This document shows, piece after piece, positions 1 through 9,000 of a stretch of 64,000 bases of DNA. Made by a program: the position numbers and the translations under genes. Position 1 is the first letter of the stretch, and the number at the start of each line of letters is the position of its first letter. The stretch comes from Occallatibacter sp. GTDB lineage: Bacteria > Acidobacteriota > Terriglobia > Terriglobales > Acidobacteriaceae. The DNA lies in contig JARLFZ010000007.1 of assembly GCA_031296305.1 (NCBI GenBank), positions 1-64,000 on the forward strand, read 5' to 3'. The notes under the pieces were generated by a model. The model was given only the letters and a program-made list of their open reading frames with translations. It had not been told where the DNA came from and ran no database searches.

Positions 1-2
1 TT

Positions 3-668
3 GCTTTGTTTGTGGTGCGATACGGCGGATTGGTTCTCACGCTTCTTGGAACACTCTTCCTGTTCGCGGTTCGTTTAGCAGGAGGGCCAGTCGCCGCATT
101 CTTCGAGCGCAGTTTTGGGATGATCTCAAAGAATCTCGGCCAAAGCGTCGGCGGCAAGATTCGCATGTTTCATTCCGGTCTCGACACCATGCGCTCTTTT
201 CGCGACTTTGCTGTCGTAGCCGGCCTTTCGCTCAGCATGTGGATGCTGATCTGCTTTGCCTACTTCGAAACGTGCCGAGCCTTCACCGCCAGTCCAGAGC
301 TGGCCGGAATCACCGTTTCGCAATCCGTCTTGCTCATGGTAGCCAGCGGCACGGCCAGCATTATTCAGCTCCCCGTAATCGGCTGGTTCTCGCAGATCGC
401 TCTCGTCGTGGTGGCGCTCACCGGCATCCTCGGCGCGAAAGCTGAAGCTGCGACCGCCTGCGCCGCAACGCTTCTGCTGGTCACGTTTTTGGGAATTATC
501 CCCGTGGGCTTGATCTGGGCTCGCTTCGAGCGCGTGAGCCTGCGCAAGGTGACCACGGAAAGCGAGTTGGCTGAAGAACGTGCGGAAGAAACCCTGGAGG
601 CAGGCGAGGCTGAAACCCGACCTGATCCTAAAAAGCGCGATACGGATGACGCATCAGTCGAGCGCTGA
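3..668 (+). CDS. Flippase-like/lysylphosphatidylglycerol synthase TM-region integral membrane protein, 5'-truncated by window edge
   Basis: Open frame runs to the window start; several hydrophobic segments with a charged C-terminal tail; family call from general resemblance only. Confidence 0.55.
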   Translation, partial: ALFVVRYGGLVLTLLGTLFLFAVRLAGGPVAAFFERSFGMISKNLGQSVGGKIRMFHSGLDTMRSFRDFAVVAGLSLSMWMLICFAYFETCRAFTASPELAGITVSQSVLLMVASGTASIIQLPVIGWFSQIALVVVALTGILGAKAEAATACAATLLLVTFLGIIPVGLIWARFERVSLRKVTTESELAEERAEETLEAGEAETRPDPKKRDTDDASVER

Positions 669-677
669 CGGGCCCGA

Positions 678-1427
678 TTACGGCGCTGCCGTCGTGGTTG
701 GCTTGATTGACCTGCTGTCTGCCTCCGGCGAGTAGCGAATCGTCTCCGGCCCCGCCGCTCCGCCGGTCATGATCATGCTCATCGCCTGTTCCATAGTCAG
801 ATCGGTCTCGATGACCCGTTCGGCGGGCAGAATTTGCAGGAAGGCCGAAGTGGGGTTGATGGCGTTCGGCACCAATACAGCGGCCAACGGCCGCCCAGTG
901 GTTGCGTCGCGAAGTGTTCGTGTCAGAAACCCGATACTTTTCTGACCCGCAATAGGGAAGTCGATCAGAACCACGCGCTGACTGGCGTCCTTCTTGGCCA
1001 TCATGGAATCCAAAAGCTGCCTTACAGAGGTGTAGATCTTGGCCACGAACGGCAAGCGCTCGAGCAGGGACTCAAAAAGACCGAACAACTGGCGTCCAAC
1101 AACCAGCGAAGTCACACGCCCAACTACATAGAGAACGGCCAGCGTGAGCAGGACCGCAAGCGCGGGCTGCAGCCATGGATTGCTGAACCATCCCCGTGGA
1201 AAGGTAGCCGCCAGGAACTGGACCGCCGGCAATCCCGCCTTGGCGAGAGATTCGAGAAGGAAGCTGAAGATCAGATACGTGACGAAAAGCGGGCCGATGG
1301 TGATGATTCCGGCCAGAATATTGCGCTGCAGACTGCGCAGCGTGTGGTGGATAGGTCCTTTCACGCGTGTCACCTCTTTACGATCCCACTTACGATCATT
1401 GTTATGAGCATATCCGGCCCGAGCCAC
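678..1427 (-). CDS. DUF502 family membrane protein
   Basis: N-terminal 'LRSLQRNILAGIITIGPLFVTYLIFSFLLE' and 'LLERLPFVAKIYTSVRQLLDSM' are typical of DUF502; true start may be slightly internal. Confidence 0.8.
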   Translation of the reverse strand: MARAGYAHNNDRKWDRKEVTRVKGPIHHTLRSLQRNILAGIITIGPLFVTYLIFSFLLESLAKAGLPAVQFLAATFPRGWFSNPWLQPALAVLLTLAVLYVVGRVTSLVVGRQLFGLFESLLERLPFVAKIYTSVRQLLDSMMAKKDASQRVVLIDFPIAGQKSIGFLTRTLRDATTGRPLAAVLVPNAINPTSAFLQILPAERVIETDLTMEQAMSMIMTGGAAGPETIRYSPEADSRSIKPTTTAAP

Positions 1428-1525
1428 GTGCGGAATGCGGCTAATAACACGAAAACTGTTTCCAATCGGCGCAAAATCAGCTATATATGGGGATTGCCGC
1501 CTCTAGTCACGGCGGAGAGAGTTCC

Positions 1526-2197
1526 ATGAACGAACGCGATCATTTCGACCTGCCCAGAAGTTTCGACTCGGTTGATCAAAACGACCAAGATCCGGCCGCG
1601 TCCCGGGCGACAGCGCCGCGCCCCCGCGCCGTGGGATCGCCCCTATCCACGGGCATGAGTCGGCACGCGTCGTATCCGTCTGCCGAGGGCGTCAAGCGGC
1701 TCACACCGCCTCCGCCCGGCCGCGCGCTGGGCGGCGCACCAGCCGCCGCTGAGGAATCTTCAAGCGTGCAACGTGCGGTGAGCATGCTGCGCAACGCACT
1801 TCCTTTCGTGCAGCGCCTCCTGCCTTTGCTCGACGGAAATATCGCCACGACTGTTAGCAGCCTGCTTTCGCCTCGCCATCACCCGCAGGCGCCGCCTTCA
1901 GCAAAGCTTGACCTGGTGCCGATTGAAGACGGCCTGGCCGAGTTGCAGACGCAGCATCAGAATTTGCGCGATCAGGTGATGGAGCAGAACACTTCGCTCA
2001 AGCGCGTTGAAGATCAGCTCGAGATGGTGCGCGAAGCCACCGACCGGAACACGCTGGAGCAGCAGGAACTCCTCGAAGATCTCAAGGCCTTCGGCAACAA
2101 GGTCAAGTTCGTCGTCGTCATCGCGCTGCTGCTCGTGGCAGTGGGTTTCGTTATGACGCTGGCGCTCTTTCTCCACATGCAGCGCGTACTGCCCTGA
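1526..2197 (+). CDS. Hypothetical protein with coiled coil and C-terminal TM helix
   Basis: ATG at 1526; low-complexity N-term, coiled coil, terminal hydrophobic helix FVVVIALLLVAVGFVMTLALFL. Confidence 0.6.
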   Translation: MNERDHFDLPRSFDSVDQNDQDPAASRATAPRPRAVGSPLSTGMSRHASYPSAEGVKRLTPPPPGRALGGAPAAAEESSSVQRAVSMLRNALPFVQRLLPLLDGNIATTVSSLLSPRHHPQAPPSAKLDLVPIEDGLAELQTQHQNLRDQVMEQNTSLKRVEDQLEMVREATDRNTLEQQELLEDLKAFGNKVKFVVVIALLLVAVGFVMTLALFLHMQRVLP

Positions 2198-2201
2198 CTC
2201 G

Positions 2202-2385
2202 GTCATCCTGAGCAAGTCCCGCCATGCCGGGACAAGTCGAAAGCCTGCCCTGAGCGGAGACCGCGCAGCGATCGGAGTCGAACGGGGACCTGCATTCATC
2301 TTCCAGAAACCCCCTCACCTCAACCTTGTCATCCTGAGCGACCCTGAGCGGAGTCGAAGGGGAGTCGAAGGATCTGCGGTTGCCT
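2202..2385. repeat. Two divergent copies of a GTCATCCTGAGC...GGAGTCGAA...-type intergenic repeat
   Basis: GTCATCCTGAGC at 2202 and again at 2328, each followed by (CCTGAGCG)GAG...GTCGAA motifs, in the non-coding gap between two genes. Confidence 0.6.
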
Positions 2386-2713
2386 TTCGCCTTGTATCAG
2401 GGCTTGGCTTCTAGCCAAGCCACAACCCGCCCACTCGTCCTTCAAAGAATCAAGTAAGCGGCGAAGCCGCGCCCAAACACAGGCGCGTACGCAATCGCTC
2501 ATCCCCCGCACACATCACACGCGCAAAGGTCATCACCAGCCGACCTTCGAGGACGTATCTTTGCCGGCAACAAGCGCGAAACCTAAGGCACGCCCCGCAA
2601 GACCGCGGAGTCGCAACCGAGCCTTTCTCTGTGGCAGCTGAACGAGCGACCCTTCTCCAGCCTAAAATCTCCTTGTTATGCAGGTCCGTTGGTGAGAAAA
2701 TCACTCCAAACAA

Positions 2714-4255
2714 ATGGCCAGCTTTGTTAGGGAGCTCAAATCCGACCTTAAACGGACCGGGCCAGGACTAGTTACACTGTTCATCTTAGAATTCGCGGCG
2801 CGATTGTTTGAGCACCGTATTCTCAGTGCGGTCAACGATTTTATCGACGCACATTCAAGCACGTTTTTCGCATCGATCAAGCCAATGCTGGTATGGTTTG
2901 TCGAGACTCCACTAGCTCTGCCAGCGGCTGCAATCTCGTTGATCCTGCTTCATGCCTATTTCAAGAGCGAGAGTGAACCTGGCAGGCGTTCTGACAGGCT
3001 GCCAAGGCCCAAAACCATGAATCGATTTGTCTCAGTAAGGCAGGAGGCAAATCCAGCTATTTCGGTCTCGCCGACAACCAACCCTTCTCAAGTTGTAAAC
3101 GCAAATCCGAAAATTGAGATTCACCACCATCTGGGTGCAGGGCCACCGTCGGCCGCGCGATTTGTTGGGGGGCAAACGGAAGCAGAGCGAGCGCAGCCAA
3201 ATATCGTCATGTGTGACGTAGCTGCCACCTATGCTGACGCTGCACTCGATATCGAACATTTTTCTGGTGAGAAGGAATCGTTCTTAGTCGTCAAGGCGTG
3301 TTTCCACAACAGGAGCGTAGTCGGCAGGCGCGGCGTAAGCTTTGATCACGTCCAAGCCAGTGTATCGTTTAAAAACGACAAGGGCACTGAGGTCGCTTTT
3401 ACCGATTCCCCAAAATGGTTTCACCACAAAATCGAAGAATCAGTCCATATTGAATTCAACCATCGCGAGTGCCTGATCCTCGCAGTTCAAAATCCCGAAC
3501 TAAAAGAGTGGCTCCTGCCTTTCGGCCGTTTTGCCACGGGCGATGATGGAACTAAGTACAAGGAACTCTCTGGAAGATCGATAGCATTAGGAGAACTGAC
3601 CGTCACTATCACCCTTACAAGTGACGACAATTTCGGCCTCGCCCCGTATACGATCAAGTTGGAATTGATGGCCGATGGCAAGGTTCACCTCCACGAATCA
3701 ACGGAAGAGACGACCCGAGACATACAACCAATACCCGCGCAGATCCCTGACTCGCATCCCCACAATGTTCTTTTTCTCGGTGGAACACGCTACGCGCCAG
3801 CAAAGCATGGATTGATTGGTATGGACTTTGAGGCTGAACACATTCGGATGGTCCTAGCGGAGTTTCGAAATAAGCACATAGTTGGCAGTACAGTTGGGAC
3901 CGTCCGAGACGTCCAAGCGGGCATTACGTATCAGGATGAGTCCGGGAAGGAAATTCTCTATCTTAACCCTGCAGAGTGGCTCAGGCGTAACACCGACACA
4001 GTAAAGCTCGGAAGCGGCGCTGAGTCTGAGTTTGTGGTACTGGCTGTTTATAACTATATCGACAAACGCTGGGAGTGTCATAAGGTGATCAGAGTTCGAC
4101 AGTATTGGGGACGGACCTACCACGATGAACCTCGACCATTACCATTCGGCACAATCACTGCCCAAATTGTGTTGCTTGAGGCCGATGGCACTGCCCTCAA
4201 AGGCGGAACTGTTAAGTTCGAGCTGAAAGAGAACGGAGAATTCGATCTAAAATGA
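2714..4255 (+). CDS. Hypothetical membrane-anchored protein with internally duplicated C-terminal domain
   Basis: 513-aa ORF, N-terminal hydrophobic segments, two similar segments (about aa 175-325 and 345-513). Confidence 0.6.
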   Translation: MASFVRELKSDLKRTGPGLVTLFILEFAARLFEHRILSAVNDFIDAHSSTFFASIKPMLVWFVETPLALPAAAISLILLHAYFKSESEPGRRSDRLPRPKTMNRFVSVRQEANPAISVSPTTNPSQVVNANPKIEIHHHLGAGPPSAARFVGGQTEAERAQPNIVMCDVAATYADAALDIEHFSGEKESFLVVKACFHNRSVVGRRGVSFDHVQASVSFKNDKGTEVAFTDSPKWFHHKIEESVHIEFNHRECLILAVQNPELKEWLLPFGRFATGDDGTKYKELSGRSIALGELTVTITLTSDDNFGLAPYTIKLELMADGKVHLHESTEETTRDIQPIPAQIPDSHPHNVLFLGGTRYAPAKHGLIGMDFEAEHIRMVLAEFRNKHIVGSTVGTVRDVQAGITYQDESGKEILYLNPAEWLRRNTDTVKLGSGAESEFVVLAVYNYIDKRWECHKVIRVRQYWGRTYHDEPRPLPFGTITAQIVLLEADGTALKGGTVKFELKENGEFDLK

Positions 4256-4781
4256 ACACCCCGGCCCGCGCCGCGGAGAAAATAAACCAACCCGGGTGGG
4301 CGGCCCCGGTCTCGAAGTCGCATAAACCACACTGAGGGTGCCCCGATCCCTCGCCCTAGGGGACCGGAGAGACTCTGGACCTCAATTGGCAGGAAAAAAG
4401 TCCACGGTCCAGCAGCATCGGTCCCGAAAGCGTCCATTCCAACCCGAGCCCACCCAAAACTTTCCCCCCGCCCTTTTGCATATAATTCCCCCCTCCCGGC
4501 GCACACTATTCCCATAACCCTTCAATGAGGCAGGGAGCGCGGTTCCGCGGACCCCGACCCTGAAACCTGACACCTGCCTCTAACCCCTTTGTTGTCTGAT
4601 TTCTGCAAGCAACTATATGTCTTTTCAGATATTTACGCGGCATCCCGTCGCGTAAAGGCAGCAATATATCTGGTTCATCAAGGCTGAAAAGGAAGAGGTT
4701 GCAGACCTGTGCCTCTTTTCCACGTTTCCCTGCGGCTTTGCGATGGGGTCGGCAAATGCTGGACGGTGCTAGACTTCGTGC

Positions 4782-5015
4782 ATGAAAACTCTTAGGGTAA
4801 TCGACACTTTTGGCAATAATACCGACTACGATACGGAATTCGTTCCCCGAATCGGAGAGCGAATTGAACTTACCTACAAGATCGGAGACGAGCCTTTTAG
4901 AGCACATCACTTCCGAGTTAAGGATGTGGTTTACAAGTTGCAGAACGCGCCCGATAGCCAGGTGGGTGTACTCGTAGAAGAAGAACAGAATGATCGGCGG
5001 GAATGGCCGAGTTAA
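4782..5015 (+). CDS. Hypothetical protein (77 aa)
   Basis: Short ORF with normal composition, followed by a strong hairpin at 5040-5071. Confidence 0.45.
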   Translation: MKTLRVIDTFGNNTDYDTEFVPRIGERIELTYKIGDEPFRAHHFRVKDVVYKLQNAPDSQVGVLVEEEQNDRREWPS

Positions 5016-5039
5016 GCTGGTGCTAATCTAGACACACGC

Positions 5040-5071
5040 AGAAAAGCCCCGGTTCCAGCCGAGGCTTTTCT
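5040..5071. terminator. Bidirectional intrinsic terminator-like hairpin
   Basis: AGAAAAGCC-C-CGG-ttccag-CCG-A-GGCTTTTCT; T-rich on both flanks when read on each strand. Confidence 0.75.
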
Positions 5072-5164
5072 ACAATCCGTTGCGCGTGGGGCGCTCCAAG
5101 AATCATCCCATGGAGTGTGCCTAAATGCAAACTGAAAATCCGCTCTCACCAGCCGAACAAGACT

Positions 5165-5371
5165 TTATTGAATTTTGTCGAACAATGAGCCGAAGTCTTG
5201 ATGTACGTCTTGCAACTGCACTTCGTGAAGAGCAGCCTGAAATTCCTTCCAAAGCTCAGGACGCCGTTTCAGAACAGTCTCCATTGCCCTTGCGCGGTTG
5301 AAGGCATACACGCTGTTATCGTGAATCCTCACTAAGACCGCCTTGAGTGCTTCCAAAAGCTCTGGACGCAT
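5165..5371 (-). CDS. Hypothetical small protein (68 aa)
   Basis: Amphipathic, helix-rich composition; same strand as and downstream of the transposase. Confidence 0.4.
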   Translation of the reverse strand: MRPELLEALKAVLVRIHDNSVYAFNRARAMETVLKRRPELWKEFQAALHEVQLQDVHQDFGSLFDKIQ

Positions 5372-5428
5372 GGTAAACCCTCCGCGTCCAACTATACCTG
5401 CCGACGCTTACCCCGGCCTTGGCGCTTC

Positions 5429-6439
5429 TTAGAACGGCTCGTCTTGCCTCGCATCGCCTTCGTTCGCTGCGGTTTTGCCGGTCAGTTCGTTGTACGTCAA
5501 GCGGCGTCCAAGAATCTGCGTAACCATCGCAGCGAAGCGGTCCCCATCGTTTAAAGGGTTGTCCTTGGTTGCACGGTTGTTGTACCGAAAAGCCTGTTCG
5601 TCCAAGTAGCGGCTCAAGTGAAACGGCTCCACGGCAATGTATGTTCCCCGGAGAGTCCGCTTCAAGAGGCTCCAATAGTTGTCGATGCCCTGAGTGTGTA
5701 CCTGGCCGTTCACGTATTCCTGCATGTGGTTCACGACTTTGTGAACGAAATTCTTCTCCAGTTTGTCGTACTGCACGGCCTCGTCTGTGTAGACCTTGGC
5801 GAACGGTGTCACATTGTCGAGAATCGTGTTCTGCAAAGTCTCCCGCTTTACATCGGGCAGTACCTTGGTCCGAATCTGCCGGTAATAGCGGTCTAAGACG
5901 CCTTGAACTGCGGTCTTGCCCACATAGGAATCGGTACGCAGACCGAGCGTCTGTTGCATTTGCAGCTTCGCCTTGCGCTTCCGGTGCATCTTCTCAGGCT
6001 TCGGCCCAATGAAGCATTCGTCCACTTCAACCGGCCCGCCAAAACCGAATTTGTGATCCCGCTCATCCTTCATTACCAGCCGGACCCGATGCAGCATGAA
6101 CCATGCGGTTTTCTGTGTGACCTTGAGCGCCCGGTGAATCTCCCAAGAGCTAATGCCGTTTTTGCAGTTGGCTATCAGCCACATCGCGGCCAGCCACTTA
6201 CTGAGGGGAATGGGGCTGTCCTCAAAGATCGTTCCGACCTTGATGGAAAACTGGCATTTGGGGTGGCGGCTCTTGCACTGCCAGACGCGGCGCTTTGGCA
6301 CATAAGACACGTCCGTGCGGCCACAGGTTGGGCACACGGCCACGCCATCCGGCCAACGGCTTTCCGCTAGATATGCGATGCAGCGGTCAGCGTCGGCAAA
6401 GTAGAGAATGGCTTCTTGGAGTGTCTTTGGCTCCTTCAT
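5429..6439 (-). CDS. IS1595/ISXO2-type transposase
   Basis: N-terminal zinc ribbon (CPTCGRTD...CKSRHPKC), 'FSIKVGTIFEDSPIPLSKWLAAMWLIANCKNGISSWEIHRALKVTQKTAWFMLHRVR', then 'VEVDECFIG' and 'VYTDE...Y' as in ISXO2-like DDE domains. Confidence 0.9.
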   Translation of the reverse strand: MKEPKTLQEAILYFADADRCIAYLAESRWPDGVAVCPTCGRTDVSYVPKRRVWQCKSRHPKCQFSIKVGTIFEDSPIPLSKWLAAMWLIANCKNGISSWEIHRALKVTQKTAWFMLHRVRLVMKDERDHKFGFGGPVEVDECFIGPKPEKMHRKRKAKLQMQQTLGLRTDSYVGKTAVQGVLDRYYRQIRTKVLPDVKRETLQNTILDNVTPFAKVYTDEAVQYDKLEKNFVHKVVNHMQEYVNGQVHTQGIDNYWSLLKRTLRGTYIAVEPFHLSRYLDEQAFRYNNRATKDNPLNDGDRFAAMVTQILGRRLTYNELTGKTAANEGDARQDEPF

Positions 6440-6492
6440 ATTTCGATTATGAAGGGGATTGAATTGAAGTCAATGGGGCTGGAATGGCTGCA

Positions 6493-6738
6493 CTATCGCC
6501 CGCTGCTACGTGGCTTTGGGTACTTCCTTGGATCGGGTTTTCTGGCCTTCTTGGAGCCATTACTTCCCGTGAGGCGGCGGTAGTCGATACGGGATTCACG
6601 AGCGGCGATGTTCGCTCGATCCTTAATCCCTCCCCAGTCGTCCCTCGCAACGGTTTCGGCTCTGTTGACCAATTTGCGCCCAAGATCGGCGGCAGTGTCG
6701 TATGCGCTCGATGCCATCGGAATCGTCCTCGATTCCAA
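6493..6738 (-). CDS. Possible small hypothetical protein (81 aa, basic)
   Basis: Protein-like composition; in line with the minus-strand operon 8456->6786; no recognisable family. Confidence 0.3.
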   Translation of the reverse strand: MESRTIPMASSAYDTAADLGRKLVNRAETVARDDWGGIKDRANIAARESRIDYRRLTGSNGSKKARKPDPRKYPKPRSSGR

Positions 6739-6785
6739 TTCTCCTGATTTTCTGGACGCCGCGCCACAAAAAAATAGTAACGGCC

Positions 6786-7322
6786 TTAGTTATCGTCGGG
6801 CTGGTCGTCGTCATCATCGCCGCAGTGAGGGCAATTCACGTGTCGAGCGTTGATTTTCTGATGCATGAAGTGTTCCGCACTGGCCGCCAGCATCAACATG
6901 GCTAACAGACAAATTCCGAACTTTAGCCAATCTAATTCCTTTGCGTAATGCCAAGCCATCGGGATGCAGATTACGAATGACACCACGCTAACAAGACACA
7001 GAAGGTACCAAAGACCTTCGGCAATTTCAACTTTGAACACGCCCGGCGTCAACATCAGGGCGCACAGAAGCACCAAAGCAATCGACGGAAACCATATAAA
7101 TCTCTTGGCATCGTGCCATTCTGCACACCGTTTGCTGCCCCATTCAAGGAATTCTTCTCCTTCCTCGCGGGTATCAAATGGCTTCTCAATCCGTATTAGA
7201 GCCGCCTTGCAGTCAGAACGCGAATCTAGGCATCTACGAACCGAATTCCAGAGCACGCCCGATGCGAGCAATATCAAAGGCAATAAAACTGCCAGGTCGA
7301 AATCTATTACGAGGCTTCGCAC
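6786..7322 (-). CDS. Hypothetical membrane protein (178 aa) with C-terminal HVNCPHCGDDDDD tail
   Basis: About 4 hydrophobic segments; Cys/His-containing acidic tail. Confidence 0.55.
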   Translation of the reverse strand: MRSLVIDFDLAVLLPLILLASGVLWNSVRRCLDSRSDCKAALIRIEKPFDTREEGEEFLEWGSKRCAEWHDAKRFIWFPSIALVLLCALMLTPGVFKVEIAEGLWYLLCLVSVVSFVICIPMAWHYAKELDWLKFGICLLAMLMLAASAEHFMHQKINARHVNCPHCGDDDDDQPDDN

Positions 7323-7343
7323 GGTCCTACCCCGTCGCTGTCC

Positions 7344-7520
7344 CTAGATTGCCTTAGGGGCGGTCTTTCTCGGCTTCGGGCCGCGCCTTTTGGGATCTGA
7401 TTTTGATTGCTCCTGGTACTCTTTTTCGCGCTGATCTATCACGGCCTTGGGGACCGAGATCACCTTACCCACAAGCGCGTTAAAACGCCTGAATTCTTCG
7501 GACGTTCGAGCCTTATCCAT
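7344..7520 (-). CDS. Small basic protein (58 aa), absent from supplied ORF track
   Basis: Reverse-strand translation MDKARTSEEFRRFNALVGKVISVPKAVIDQREKEYQEQSKSDPKRRGPKPRKTAPKAI*; sits between ORFs 7539-8456 and 6786-7322 on the same strand. Confidence 0.6.
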   Translation of the reverse strand: MDKARTSEEFRRFNALVGKVISVPKAVIDQREKEYQEQSKSDPKRRGPKPRKTAPKAI

Positions 7521-7538
7521 CGGCTCTATGATACCGCC

Positions 7539-8456
7539 TTACTCGTGCAAGCGGGTGGACAGCCGTTCCATAAAATGCCGAACATGCATCAGGATGCTGC
7601 GGGCGCTGTCTGGGTCGTATACCTCTCGATTATGGTCGACATGGTTTCTCCACGCATCCTTGAAGAATCCAAACTGAGCCGCACAATCTGAATAGAGGTT
7701 GTCATATTTGTCTCGTTGGCAATCCCCGCGTGGCAGATTCACATACGGTTTAATTTTGTCTTGAATCGCCCGCAAGATGTCACCCCACCCAGCAACTTCA
7801 ATCGGAAATTTCAGAGCGATCCCAACATCATCGGCCAGCGAATGTAGGCCCACTTGAAGAATCGCCATTGAGTGAAACACGCAAGCCGTGTACCTCTCCA
7901 AGGCGAAGCACTTGCAGGCTTCTTCAATATCGCGTGTGGCAGACGGAAACGAAACAAGCGTCTCAGGAAATCGCTTCTCCGGGCGGGTGTAAAAATCGGC
8001 CTCCTCGGTGGAGATGTGAAGGAAATGATGCTCCATCAATTCATGAAGGAGGCCATCACGGACACGTCGATAATCGCGGGCCAGAAGATCGGCCCGTATG
8101 TCGAATGTGCCATACCAGATAGACTCCTTTCCCAAAGAACGCACGCGCGTAATAACGTCCTTGCAGTCCGCCTCGAACCCACCGCCCGTGATCCCTAAAG
8201 CAGTAATCGCCTCATTCAGCAATTCCGCTGGTTGCCGAATAAACGTCAAGTCGTCTGCATTAAGCAGCCTGTCAGGGGGATTTACCTCTGGTGAAGTGAG
8301 CCAATCGGCGGCATCTGTCAGTTCGGCACATGCTAGGTAAAAGCGATGGCACTGGTGAAGGAGCATTGGCAGGCTCAGAATTTGGAGTCCGTCCAGTGTA
8401 CTCCCCAAAGGGAAAACTCCTTGGTCGGGGGGCCATAACACGGCTACTCTAGCCAT
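7539..8456 (-). CDS. Hypothetical protein with HEPN-like C-terminal region
   Basis: C-terminal helices 'ACKCFALERYTACVFHSMAILQVGLHSLADDVG' and 'AWRNHVDHNREVYDPDSARSILMHVRHFMERLSTRL' contain an R-N-x3-H motif. Confidence 0.6.
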   Translation of the reverse strand: MARVAVLWPPDQGVFPLGSTLDGLQILSLPMLLHQCHRFYLACAELTDAADWLTSPEVNPPDRLLNADDLTFIRQPAELLNEAITALGITGGGFEADCKDVITRVRSLGKESIWYGTFDIRADLLARDYRRVRDGLLHELMEHHFLHISTEEADFYTRPEKRFPETLVSFPSATRDIEEACKCFALERYTACVFHSMAILQVGLHSLADDVGIALKFPIEVAGWGDILRAIQDKIKPYVNLPRGDCQRDKYDNLYSDCAAQFGFFKDAWRNHVDHNREVYDPDSARSILMHVRHFMERLSTRLHE

Positions 8457-8494
8457 TCGTCACCCCCTCGATTAGATAGGCAAAACGCTTTAGA

Positions 8495-8890
8495 ATGAAT
8501 GGCGCGAAGCGCGGACCATCCTTGAACCCCGGAGGAATTGCCTTGATAGCCTTAGATGAGGCGTTGCTGGTAATTAACAAATGGGCGGACGAAGATACGC
8601 CGCTCCGCGCATCCTTTACGATCTGTGAGTGCGAAGTGTCCCTCGATGGCCGAATACACTCTTTCGAGGACGGCAAATTGCACTTCCGTGCTGATCCTTT
8701 AGGCTTCATAAAAATCCACCTCCCCGATGGGACTAGGTTTGATTACTGCCATCCTGATGCAATGGGCGTCCCTGAAGCTGAACGAATCGGCGAGGGACAC
8801 ATGGGGGAACGAGTGCGGCATGGTGCCGGTCTAGGCGTAGTCAGGGAAACGGGAGAGCGTTTCTTCTTTGTGGAGATTGAAAAGGTCTGA
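8495..8890 (+). CDS. Hypothetical protein (131 aa)
   Basis: Divergent from the HEPN-like gene; normal composition; no family recognised. Confidence 0.45.
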   Translation: MNGAKRGPSLNPGGIALIALDEALLVINKWADEDTPLRASFTICECEVSLDGRIHSFEDGKLHFRADPLGFIKIHLPDGTRFDYCHPDAMGVPEAERIGEGHMGERVRHGAGLGVVRETGERFFFVEIEKV

Positions 8891-9000
8891 AACCAGATAG
8901 TTTGGTTCTGATGAGCCAAGTATATTTTTGCCCGCGTAAAGCCATGAAAACAGAGTATTTGCTTACAGAAATAGGGGAGGGAGAGGGGGTAGGTGCCAAA

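Noticed and set aside
4117-4573. Minus-strand ORFs of 132 and 63 aa
   Set aside because: Trp/Gly/Arg-rich unlikely composition overlapping the 3' end of another gene and a non-coding gap.
5041-6500. Complete IS boundaries (terminal inverted repeats) for the IS1595-type element
   Set aside because: I could not find matching inverted ends by eye on either side of the transposase, so only the CDS is reported.
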